From the NCBI GenBank assembly GCA_902783305.1, contig CACZQU010000456.1, positions 1 to 9,012 on the forward strand: a DNA stretch of 9,012 nucleotides, in the 5' to 3' direction. The number at the start of each line of letters is the position of its first letter. The first letter of the stretch is position 1. The translations under genes and the position numbers were made by a program. Below the pieces are notes generated by a model. That model ran no database searches, was not told the DNA's origin, and saw only the letters and a program-made list of their open reading frames with translations. Source of the stretch: an uncultured Lachnospiraceae bacterium (GTDB lineage Bacteria > Bacillota > Clostridia > Lachnospirales > Lachnospiraceae). This document shows positions 1 through 7,400 of this stretch, piece by piece.

Positions 1-156
1 CGATGCGGGCATCGCCAACTGACGACAACGCAGCAGATGCTTGCGAAGACAAGTCAGAGGGCGGAGGTATTTAATTACAGTGCCTTACCTGCCGGCCGGG
101 CACAGATTTCCGATATAACCATCACGGTACCGTTTCCCATTTCCGCTTCGGAATAA
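1..156 (+). CDS. Possible C-terminal end of a gene entering from the left edge
   Basis: The first plus-strand frame is open from base 1 and ends at TAA 154-156, giving 51 residues with an ordinary composition; the end reads ITITVPFPISASE. No start is inside the window, so this could only be the tail of a longer gene. In its favour, the stop touches the first base of the palindrome at 156, giving a tidy convergent arrangement with the beta-mannosidase stop at 229-231, the usual setting for an intergenic palindrome. Against it, bases 98-150 resemble, on the opposite strand, the C-terminal coding region of the beta-mannosidase, and antisense frames of that gene are open anyway. I recognise no family. 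Low confidence until the sequence to the left is seen. Confidence 0.28.
   Translation, partial: RCGHRQLTTTQQMLAKTSQRAEVFNYSALPAGRAQISDITITVPFPISASE
75..152 (-). pseudogene. Echo of the beta-mannosidase C-terminus (possible paralogue remnant)
   Basis: Read on the minus strand, this stretch gives EAEMGNGTVMVISEICAR and then stops at TAA (75-77 on the plus strand). It aligns without gaps to residues 770-787 of the neighbouring beta-mannosidase, EADPVNGTVTVTSEAYAR. At DNA level, bases 116-135 match 390-409 at 18 of 20 positions, and about 42 of 54 bases match over the 18 codons. Similarity ends by about base 149, just before the palindrome that starts at 156. The simplest reading is the surviving 3' tail of a second, tandem GH2 gene whose upstream part was lost, with the palindrome at the break. 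The alternative is a chance match, or a plus-strand gene tail in frame 1 (stop 154-156). Nothing here would be functional. Confidence 0.4.
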
Positions 157-218
157 ATCAAGGGGACGGTTCTCACTGACTCACCTCTGATGAGTCGGTG
201 AGAACCGTCCCCTTGATT
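156..218. repeat. 28-bp-arm palindromic element, GGGGACGG-type; likely 3' hairpin of both flanking genes
   Basis: The arms at 156-183 and 191-218 are inverted complements at 27 of 28 positions; the single difference (T177 against G197) is still a G-U pair in one of the two RNAs. The loop is 7 nt (CCTCTGA). The arms begin AATCAAGGGGACGGTTCTCA. From memory, hairpins with a GGGGACGGTTCT core recur as dispersed copies in Firmicutes and are sometimes near REP-associated tyrosine transposases, but no transposase is present here. It starts 10 bp past the beta-mannosidase stop on that gene's 3' side, so it can act as a terminator or mRNA-stabilising hairpin. It lacks a clear U tract on either strand, so classic intrinsic termination is uncertain. 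Confidence 0.85.
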
Positions 219-228
219 CGTCTGACTC

Positions 229-2730
229 CTACCGGATATCAAAAACACTGCGGACCTTCAGTTCAGAGGAATCCACCTGCAGGATGGTCAGGGTCTTTGC
301 TCCCGGCTCCATGTCAAAGAAATTATCGTCAAGAATCAGTTCACCCTCTTCGCAGTAGATCTCCACCGACCGGGCATAGGCTTCCGACGTAACCGTCACG
401 GTACCGTTCACCGGATCCGCCTCCAGCGTAAGCCGGGGATCGGCAAACGCATAATGCTTCGGCGCCAGAAACAGAACACTTCCCTCCGAATTGCCTTTCT
501 CCATCCGGAAGAACAGATGATGGCGCATGGGATCGATCCAGCTGAAGTCAATCTCGGGAAAATACTCCGCCGAGAAGGGTCGGGTACACGCTTCAAAGCT
601 TCCGCTTTGTACAACAGCTCCATCCGGCTCACGCAGCTCCCAGACCACCTTGTCCTCCACGGTATCCCATGTCTCATTGCTCACGCACAGCCTCGCCCGG
701 AAAGCAGGACTGGAGGGCTCGCTGACGCAGGTGAGGCCAAGGGAAGGAAGACTGACCTCCTCACAGCTTAGCAGCACCGGGGCAAAAAACCGCTTTGCGC
801 GGTAATGCAGCGCTTTCCATCTGCCGTAATAATCCACGGAAGACCAGGAGGCCACCGGCCAGATATCGTTCAGCTGCCAGTAGACTGCGCCCATGCAGCG
901 GTTATCATTCCGGTTTCTCCGAAGATGCTCCACACCATAACGGATGGCGTCAGCCTGAAGAAGCTGCGAAGCATAGACCAGAAGCGGAAGCTGTGCCGGA
1001 TACAGGTAATTCTGGGACAGATATTTCATGATTTTCCCGTTTGCTCCGCTGTTTCTCTGATGCATCTCCATCACATAGGAAAAGATATTGCGGTCCTGCG
1101 GCAGCGTAAACGAGCAGATGGTCTGCATACACGGGAAGGACTGAAATCCGAACTCCGAGAGATAACGGAAGTAATAATCCCTGTACCCTGTAAAGGGCAC
1201 ATCGGCATGCCATACGTCCCAGTAATGGACATCTCCCGATCCCGGATCTCTCGGACTGACAAACTTTCCTCCGGACGAGGGGGAAGACGGCCAGTAGAAG
1301 CGGTCCGGATCCTCCTCCCGCAAAATCGAGGGAATGATATATTCATTCTGTATCAGGTAATCAGCGGCGGTCTCATCCGTCCCGTCAAATTCCCTCTCCA
1401 GGGCAAACTGCTCCATTTCATTGTTGCCGCACCACAGCAGAATGCTGGGATGATGTCTGAGCCGCCTGACATTCTGCCGTATCTCTTCATCGATGCTCCG
1501 GACAAAGGCTTCGGTGACACGGTAATTCGCGCAGGCAAACATCAGATCCTCCCAGACCATCAGCCCAAGCTCATCGCACAGGTCAAAAAATTCATCATCC
1601 GGATAAAAACCGCCTCCCCACACTCTGACAGCGTTGAAATTCGCGTCAACGCAGCTTTTCAGAAGCGCCTTTGTGCGTTCGCGGCTTCTCCTGGAAAGAA
1701 TCGAGTCCTCCGGAATATAATCCGCTCCCATGGAAAAAAACGGCCTCCCGTTGACCATGGCGGCAAAGCTCTCGCCCCACTGATCCTTTCTGCGCAGGAT
1801 GGTCGCGCTTCTCAGGCCGATCCTGAGGACCCGGGAATCCTTCTGAAGATTTCCCGCCTGGTCCGTACAGGCTGCTGTTACCTCCAGCCGGTACAAGGCC
1901 TGCTCTCCCAGGCCGTTCGGCCACCACAGCTGAGGCTCCGGGACTTCAAACCGTCTCCCGTTTTCAAGGGGATAAGACTGTCCGGACGGTGAAGTCAGCA
2001 CAATGTCAACCCGGCTTTCCCCGCCTTGTCCGTCTTCCTCTACAGCAGCCTCCACGGTCAGAAAGACGGATATTTTCCCTGCACGCGCTGCAGCTCCGTC
2101 GTCCGCTGCATCCTCCACCCGGATTCCATCCTTTGTCAGATGCTCCTGCTTCACCCGCACATCACGAAGCCGAAGCCCGTTCCAGCAGAGCAGCTGTACG
2201 TCCTTCCAGATTCCCTGGTCAGGGAGCCTTGGACCCCAGTCCCATCCGAACATGCAGTGTGCCTTTCTCAGATGAGGAAACCCCCGCATGGCATCCGTGG
2301 AGCCGCCAAGATGATGCTTTTCATCCTCCCGGCGGATATACTGAAGCGGTGAACGGGTCTTTACGACAAGCAGGTTATCCTTTTCCTTCAGCAGCGAACC
2401 GACAGGAAACTCCCAGGCAACATGCATATTGTCCGTGCTCCCAAGGAAGGTTCCGTTGAGCGTCACCTCCGCCAGGGTATCAATCCCGTCAAACCGGAGA
2501 ATTCTGTGCTGATACCCTGAAAGCTCCGCAGGCATATCGAATGCTTTGGTAAAGGTATAGTCATCCTCCATCAGGGGGAGCGCCTCTAGCTCCTGATCCC
2601 GGTAATACGGATCTTTCATCTGGCCGGCATCAAGCAGGAAGGAATACACCGATCCGGGAATCTGTCCGGTGACGGTATGTCCGTTCCTGTCTTCCATGCA
2701 CCACAATCCGTTTAAGCTCCAAACTTCCAT
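229..2730 (-). CDS. Beta-mannosidase, glycoside hydrolase family 2
   Basis: An 833-residue protein predicted to release non-reducing beta-D-mannose from manno-oligosaccharides or N-glycan core fragments (EC 3.2.1.25 type). Order: GH2 N-terminal sugar-binding jelly roll (about 1-180, with HHLGGSTDAMRG and FGWDWGPRLPDQG typical of beta-mannosidases), Ig-like domain (about 185-305), TIM barrel (about 310-640), C-terminal beta domains. The acid/base is predicted as E438 in LLWCGNNEMEQ and the nucleophile as E526 in YLSEFGFQSFP, 88 residues apart. RVWGGGFYPDDEFFDL (369-384) is also characteristic. Length is normal for bacterial members. There is no signal peptide, so it should act in the cytoplasm on imported oligosaccharides. 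The ATG has a modest upstream AGAAAGG (2741-2747). No mannan transporter, epimerase or phosphorylase is adjacent, so it appears monocistronic. The catalytic class is secure; the natural substrate is inferred. Confidence 0.95.
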   Translation of the reverse strand: MEVWSLNGLWCMEDRNGHTVTGQIPGSVYSFLLDAGQMKDPYYRDQELEALPLMEDDYTFTKAFDMPAELSGYQHRILRFDGIDTLAEVTLNGTFLGSTDNMHVAWEFPVGSLLKEKDNLLVVKTRSPLQYIRREDEKHHLGGSTDAMRGFPHLRKAHCMFGWDWGPRLPDQGIWKDVQLLCWNGLRLRDVRVKQEHLTKDGIRVEDAADDGAAARAGKISVFLTVEAAVEEDGQGGESRVDIVLTSPSGQSYPLENGRRFEVPEPQLWWPNGLGEQALYRLEVTAACTDQAGNLQKDSRVLRIGLRSATILRRKDQWGESFAAMVNGRPFFSMGADYIPEDSILSRRSRERTKALLKSCVDANFNAVRVWGGGFYPDDEFFDLCDELGLMVWEDLMFACANYRVTEAFVRSIDEEIRQNVRRLRHHPSILLWCGNNEMEQFALEREFDGTDETAADYLIQNEYIIPSILREEDPDRFYWPSSPSSGGKFVSPRDPGSGDVHYWDVWHADVPFTGYRDYYFRYLSEFGFQSFPCMQTICSFTLPQDRNIFSYVMEMHQRNSGANGKIMKYLSQNYLYPAQLPLLVYASQLLQADAIRYGVEHLRRNRNDNRCMGAVYWQLNDIWPVASWSSVDYYGRWKALHYRAKRFFAPVLLSCEEVSLPSLGLTCVSEPSSPAFRARLCVSNETWDTVEDKVVWELREPDGAVVQSGSFEACTRPFSAEYFPEIDFSWIDPMRHHLFFRMEKGNSEGSVLFLAPKHYAFADPRLTLEADPVNGTVTVTSEAYARSVEIYCEEGELILDDNFFDMEPGAKTLTILQVDSSELKVRSVFDIR

Positions 2731-2790
2731 TTTGACAATCCCTTTCTGTATGCCGGCCCGCGCAAAAGCGATGCCTTTCCGATGGCTAAA

Positions 2791-2819
2791 ACAGTAACGG
2801 TAAACCAGGGAATAGTCAA
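2791..2819 (-). promoter_or_regulatory. Candidate sigma-A promoter of the beta-mannosidase gene
   Basis: On the minus strand there is a TTGACT -35 box (2814-2819), a 17-bp spacer and TACTGT (2791-2796) as a poor -10. The -35 matches consensus at 5 of 6 positions, the -10 only at its first two and last bases. It lies about 60 bp upstream of the ATG at 2728-2730. The -35 overlaps the left half of an inverted repeat (2810-2816 and 2841-2847) that could be an operator. Confidence 0.4.
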
Positions 2820-2847
2820 GAGGATTTTTATCACAAAGTAACTATTC
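2810..2847. promoter_or_regulatory. Inverted repeat GAATAGT-N24-ACTATTC in the divergent promoter region
   Basis: The two perfect 7-bp half sites lie at 2810-2816 and 2841-2847. The left half overlaps the candidate -35 of the beta-mannosidase gene and the pair is about 95 bp upstream of the symporter's TATAAT. Centre-to-centre spacing is 31 bp, close to three helical turns, which would suit a looping or dimer-of-dimers repressor. A 7-bp match at this spacing can arise by chance. Confidence 0.25.
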
Positions 2848-2867
2848 ACGTCTACCCTTCCCCGCGC

Positions 2868-2896
2868 GTGAGGCGAATGGTACCCGCCTCATTTTT
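2868..2896 (+). terminator. Orphan terminator-like hairpin upstream of the symporter promoter
   Basis: TGAGGCG (2869-2875) and CGCCTCA (2885-2891) form a 7-bp stem with a 9-nt loop (AATGGTACC), followed directly by five T residues (2892-2896). A flanking G-U pair could extend the stem. It points rightward but there is no plus-strand gene before it in this region. It lies 47 bp upstream of the TATAAT box, so it would act only on read-through or on transcripts from an unseen upstream promoter. Confidence 0.45.
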
Positions 2897-2939
2897 CGAA
2901 GCTGATCCGTGATTATCAGATGCATCGCGCACAAAACTG

Positions 2940-2948
2940 TGTTATAAT
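2940..2948 (+). promoter_or_regulatory. Extended -10 promoter of the symporter gene
   Basis: TGTTATAAT combines the TGn extension (2940-2942) with a perfect TATAAT (2943-2948). No good -35 hexamer is seen about 17 bp upstream (2920-2926 reads ATGCATC), consistent with an extended -10 promoter. Transcription should begin near 2955, giving a leader of about 70 nt before the ATG at 3024. Confidence 0.65.
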
Positions 2949-3009
2949 GACTTTATTACGGAAACACAATACCAGATCCGGATGGTAAAACGTACCGGAT
3001 CCGCAGCAC

Positions 3010-3017
3010 AAAGGAGG
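3010..3017 (+). promoter_or_regulatory. Ribosome binding site that fixes the symporter start
   Basis: AAAGGAGG lies 6 nt before ATG 3024. An in-frame ATG at 2982 would add 14 polar, basic residues but has no comparable site before it, so 3024 is preferred. Confidence 0.85.
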
Positions 3018-3023
3018 AGAATC

Positions 3024-4247
3024 ATGGAAGAAAGGAAAAAGCCAGCATTATCAACCCAGATCTTTTTCGCATTGGTATTGGCGGTCATCGCCGGTATCGC
3101 CTTTACCCAATATCCACAGTTTGCCGTCATCTACATCAAGCCCTTCGGTACCATCTTTCTGAACCTGATCAAATGGATCGTGTGTCCGCTGGTATTCTTT
3201 TCGATCATGGCCGGTGTCGTATCGATGCGTGACATCAGGAAGGTCGGCGTCATCGGCGGCAGCACCGTCGTTTACTATCTGTTCACCACCGCTTTCGCTG
3301 TGGCGATCGGACTGTTATTCGCAAACCTTTTCAAGGGCTTTTTCCCTGTGCTGTCCACCTCGGACCTGGCATATGAGCCCTCTGCCACCTCCGTCAACTT
3401 TATGGATACTCTGGTAAACATCTTCCCCTCCAACTTTGTCAAGCCCTTCGTGGACGCGAACATGCTTCAGATCATCGTGGCATCCCTGTTTGTCGGCTTC
3501 GCCCTGATCCTGATCTCCGACCGCCATGACACAGATTTCGCCGCGGTGAATATCGCCAACGATATCTGCATGAAAGCCATGGAAATGATCCTGAAGCTGT
3601 CTCCCATCGGCGTTTTCTGCCTGCTTTGCCCGGTGATCGCCGAAAACGGCCCCGCAGTTCTCGGCTCCCTGGCGAAGGTACTGCTGGTCGCCTATATCTG
3701 TTATGTGATACACGCTGTGGTGGTCTACTCCCTGGCGGTCAAATCCATGGGCGGGGTCAGCCCGGTCACGTTCTTCAAGGGTATGATGCCGGCGATCATC
3801 ATGGCTTTCTCCTCCGCCTCCTCGGTAGGTACGCTTCCGCTGAACCTGGAATGCGCTGAGAAGCTGGGTGCTGACAAGGAAGTTGCTTCCTTTGTTCTGC
3901 CGCTGGGCGCTACCATCAATATGGACGGAACCGCGATCTATCAGGGTGTCTGCTCCGTATTTATTGCTTCCTGCTTCGGCATCAGCCTGACCTTCCCCCA
4001 GATGCTGACGATCGTACTGACCGCTACGCTGGCTTCAATCGGGACTGCAGGAGTTCCCGGCGCAGGCATGATCATGCTGGCCATGGTGCTGGAGTCTGTA
4101 GGTCTTCCGGTCGAAGGTATTGCCCTGGTAGCCGGTGTGGACCGGATCTTTGATATGGGCCGGACCGTCGTCAATATCACCGGAGATGCTTCCTGTGCCA
4201 TCGTGGTGAGCAATCTGCAGAGAAAAAGGGAAAAGCGCAAGGGATGA
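3024..4247 (+). CDS. Dicarboxylate/amino acid:cation symporter (DAACS/SDF family)
   Basis: A 407-residue inner-membrane transporter, predicted to take up an acidic amino acid or C4-dicarboxylate with sodium ions or protons by the elevator mechanism. It is hydrophobic throughout, with the family fold: six scaffold helices (about 10-240), re-entrant hairpin 1 with SSASSVGTLP (263-272), helix 7 with the cation-binding NMDGT (299-303), hairpin 2 with GTAGVPGAG (340-348), and helix 8 with DRIFDMGRTVVNITGD (373-388). Within helix 8, D377, R380, T381, N384 and D388 match the substrate and cation ligands of archaeal GltPh (D394, R397, T398, N401, D405, from memory). R380 favours a substrate with a side-chain carboxylate. 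The hairpin-1 arginine of GltPh (R276) is replaced by A265. Length is normal. The gene is monocistronic, with its own promoter and terminator, divergent from the beta-mannosidase. Exact substrate is not determinable from sequence alone. Confidence 0.95.
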   Translation: MEERKKPALSTQIFFALVLAVIAGIAFTQYPQFAVIYIKPFGTIFLNLIKWIVCPLVFFSIMAGVVSMRDIRKVGVIGGSTVVYYLFTTAFAVAIGLLFANLFKGFFPVLSTSDLAYEPSATSVNFMDTLVNIFPSNFVKPFVDANMLQIIVASLFVGFALILISDRHDTDFAAVNIANDICMKAMEMILKLSPIGVFCLLCPVIAENGPAVLGSLAKVLLVAYICYVIHAVVVYSLAVKSMGGVSPVTFFKGMMPAIIMAFSSASSVGTLPLNLECAEKLGADKEVASFVLPLGATINMDGTAIYQGVCSVFIASCFGISLTFPQMLTIVLTATLASIGTAGVPGAGMIMLAMVLESVGLPVEGIALVAGVDRIFDMGRTVVNITGDASCAIVVSNLQRKREKRKG

Positions 4248-4262
4248 TGATCCTTGTCCTGT

Positions 4263-4309
4263 AAAAAGCCAGGGGCTGTGAAAACAGTTTTCACAGCCCC
4301 TGGCTTTTT
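4263..4309. terminator. Bidirectional intrinsic terminator between symporter and LRR genes
   Basis: The arms 4263-4285 and 4287-4309 are perfect inverted complements (23 bp) around a single central base; in RNA a 3-5 nt loop would open at the centre. The core AGCCAGGGGCTGTG is GC-rich and the outer ends are A5 and T5, so each strand's RNA has a U tract at the hairpin base. It lies 16 bp after the symporter stop and about 150 bp beyond the LRR gene stop, serving both convergent genes. Confidence 0.92.
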
Positions 4310-4455
4310 ATGGTTCAGCAATACAGGTGATCATCAGTACCTTTTTTCAAAGCGGCCGTATTTCATGACTGCTTTTCATCGTACAATCAGACAGCATCTC
4401 CGTCTCCTCATGCTTAGGAGGTGTGCAGAATATTCATGCACAGCTCCATACGTTA

Positions 4456-7400
4456 TCATACTTTTATATTTGCCGCCTTGCTCCAGGCGGAGTACACCTT
4501 TTTCCCTGAAACCGTCCGGTAAGTCCTTACCGAAACATAGTATCTTTTCCCTTTCGACAGACCGCTTTGTGTATAACTGGTTTTTCCGGTAACGACCTTC
4601 GTTTTCGTTCCGGTTTTAAAGGTTTTGTCTGTAGACCATCGAACCTGGTAGCCATTCACATAATTTCCACGGTTTTTCCAGGTAACCTGAAATTTTCCGG
4701 AGCCTTTTCTGGCAAGTGCGGTGATAACCGTTTCAGGAACAGACAGTTTAATGCTTTTCGCTCCGCTCCAGGATGAATAGATTTTCTTCCCGTTAATTGT
4801 ATTAAACGTTCTTACCGATACGTACCAGGCTGTTCCGGTAGAAAGAGCATTGATCGTCAGTCGTCCGCTGTCAGCAGTATCGTCTTCCGAATCGAGGATC
4901 TTTGTTTTCGTCCCCTTACTGAAGGTTTTATCTGTTGACCAGCGAACCTGATAGCTCTCTACATAACGGCTCCGGGACTTCCAGATCACCTGAAGCTTTC
5001 CAAAGCCTTTGTCCGTAAGGCTTGTGATGGCAGTGGCAGGAACAGACAGACGGATCGATTTTGACTTACTCCAGGAAGAGAAGATTTTTCTGTCATCTCC
5101 GGTTCTGTACTTATACGCACGAACCTGAACATAATAAGTTGCACCTGTCCTCAAATTGCTTTTGGTGTAAGAGTTTTTTCCCATAACATATGGAGCACCG
5201 ATGATCTTGCGGAAGGATTCATCTTCCGCCAGCCGGAGCTGATAGCCATCCACAGCATTTCCCAGGGATTTCCAGGTAATACCAAGCTTGCCGAATCCCT
5301 CTTCTGTAAGCTTTGAGAGAGAAAGTCCGGGAACCGTCTCCTCCTGAAGGATTTCCCCTGTGGCCGGGTTCCAGGGCACCCAGGTGATGAAACCCATATA
5401 GCCTTGCATTTTGTCTTTTGTCCAGGTCGGATTGTGATAAGGATAATAAGCCGTGGCCGTAACACCTTCAAACTGGGTAAGTCCCCATTTGTCATCCTGA
5501 AGAAAAACAGGCGCATTCCCCTTAAAACGAATTTCCTTAAGGCTCACACAATCGGCAAACGCATCACACCCGATGCTGGTCACACTCTCCGGAATGGTCA
5601 CCGCCGTCAGACTATAGCAACCGCCAAACGCACATTCCCCTATGCTCCTCACGCTGTCCGGAATCCTCACGTCTGTAAGGCTCTCACAACACTCAAACGC
5701 GGCAAATCCAATATCCGTCAGTCTGTCCGGCAAGGTCAGATCCGTCAGGCTATAGCAGCCGCTAAACGTAAGATTCCCTATGGTTGTCACGTTATCCGGA
5801 ATTCTCACGCCTGTAAGATTTTTGCAGCCGCTGAAAGCACAGATTTCAATACTCGTCACGCTGTCCGGAATGATCACCGCCGTCAGCGACTCACATCCTT
5901 CAAATGCACGAGATCCGATGCTGGTCACCCCCGGTTCAATCACAACCTTCGAGATTTCTTTTCGAAGAAAATACCAGGGCAGCTCTTCCGGTCTCCACCA
6001 GGATCTCCCCATAGTCCCTGTCCCGGAAATGGTGAGCACGCCATCCTTCAATATCCAGGACAGATGTTCTCCGGGAATCGTTGAAATCTCTCCGCTTGTA
6101 GGAATAACCGTCTTTTCCAGCCTGACTTTCAATGAACCGGTATGCCCATCATTGAAACTGACTCCGAAATAGTATTTCCAGTCTTTTTCCAGATTGTATT
6201 CTAACCGGGCATTCCCTCCGGCAATCATATCACAATCAACATCATACAGTCTTACTTCTGTATCAATGTCAGACAGCGTATAGAACACATATCGCCCTGA
6301 AGCATCAGGAACAAAGCTGAAGCGTTCTTCATCGCCTGCATTTTCTATCATTGCCGCAGTATCACAGTCTGACTGTATGGATGGAATTCCATTAACCCTG
6401 ACGGCCGCCGAGTCTGTCCATCCGCTTGCAAATGTGATCGTGATTACCGTATACCCTGGATAAATCCCGGTAACAACACCATCATGAACAACTGCAATTC
6501 TCTCATCCGCGGATTCCCAGGAGACAACCCGGTCATCATTTACTATTGATACTGTGATATTCTCTGACTGACCGACATCAAGCACCAGCCTGTCCGGAGC
6601 CACTTCTATGCCCGGATTCCAGGGAATCCAGTTAATGCTTTCTTCATTTTCTGAATAGCTCCGGCGTTTTTCCTCCGTCCATGTCGGGTTATTCCAGGGA
6701 TAATACGCGGTGGTAAAATGAGGCGACTTTATCACGTCAGGCGCACTTCCCTGAAAGTATATCTCACATTCAATCGCCAAATGCCCAATTTCCGTGACAC
6801 TGCCCGGAATGATCATACTCGTCAGACTGCATCTGTCAAAGGCATAATCTCCTATTTCCGTAACACTGTCAGGGATGGCAACACCTGTCAGTTTTCCGCA
6901 TCCGTAAAATGCATCACTTCCAATACCCGTCACGCCTTCCGGGATCACATATGTTCCGTCCTTTCCGGCAGGAAACTGAAGAAGAATGGTTTTATCTTTA
7001 CTGAACAGAACCCCATCCTGTGAAGAGAATACCGGGTGATCATCCGGGACTTCAAGAGAAATCAGATTACTGCATGCTCCAAACGACCTGGTTCCGATAC
7101 TCGTTACATTGTCCGGAATCGTCACCTCCGTCAGGTCAGCGCAATTCAGGAATGCATCCGCCCCGATGCTCGTCACGCTGTCCGGGATTTCCAGCCTCGT
7201 CAGGCCACTGTTTAAAAAAGCTGCATTTCCGATACTCGTCACGCTGCCCGGAAGCGCCACATTCTTCAGTTCTGTACAATGAATAAACGCCATATATCCA
7301 ATACCTGTCACACTATCCGGAATGATAACGTCTGCCAGACTGCTGCAGCTATGGAATGCAAAGTCCTCAATTCTCGTTATGCCCTCCGGGAGCGAAACAC

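Noticed and set aside
1..14. Short inverted repeat CGATGC-GG-GCATCG at the left edge
   Set aside because: A 6-bp stem with a 2-nt loop cannot fold well in RNA, has no U tract, and is within chance expectation.
3..74. Plus-strand frame ATG 3-5 to TAA 72-74 giving a 23-residue peptide
   Set aside because: It is very short, has no visible ribosome binding site inside the window, and competes with a longer open frame on the same strand. The stop adjoining the minus-strand stop at 75-77 is probably coincidence.
805..1992. A 395-codon plus-strand open frame antisense to the beta-mannosidase
   Set aside because: It lies wholly inside a gene with clear catalytic motifs. The translation is rich in Arg, Pro and His and resembles no family, and nothing suggests a dedicated ribosome binding site. 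It is an artefact of GC-biased codon use on the opposite strand.
2732..2737. Perfect TTGACA on the plus strand just upstream of the beta-mannosidase start
   Set aside because: No acceptable -10 lies 16-18 bp downstream (the sequence there is GC-rich), so it is not called a promoter.
4410..4430. Small CTCCT/AGGAG inverted repeat downstream of the LRR gene
   Set aside because: It has a 5-bp stem without a T tract in the required direction, and the perfect terminator at 4263-4309 already serves this junction.
5404..6084. A 226-codon plus-strand frame antisense to the second LRR block
   Set aside because: Its repeats mirror the LRR units on the coding strand, and openness follows from the repeated codons. 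There is no independent evidence for a gene.
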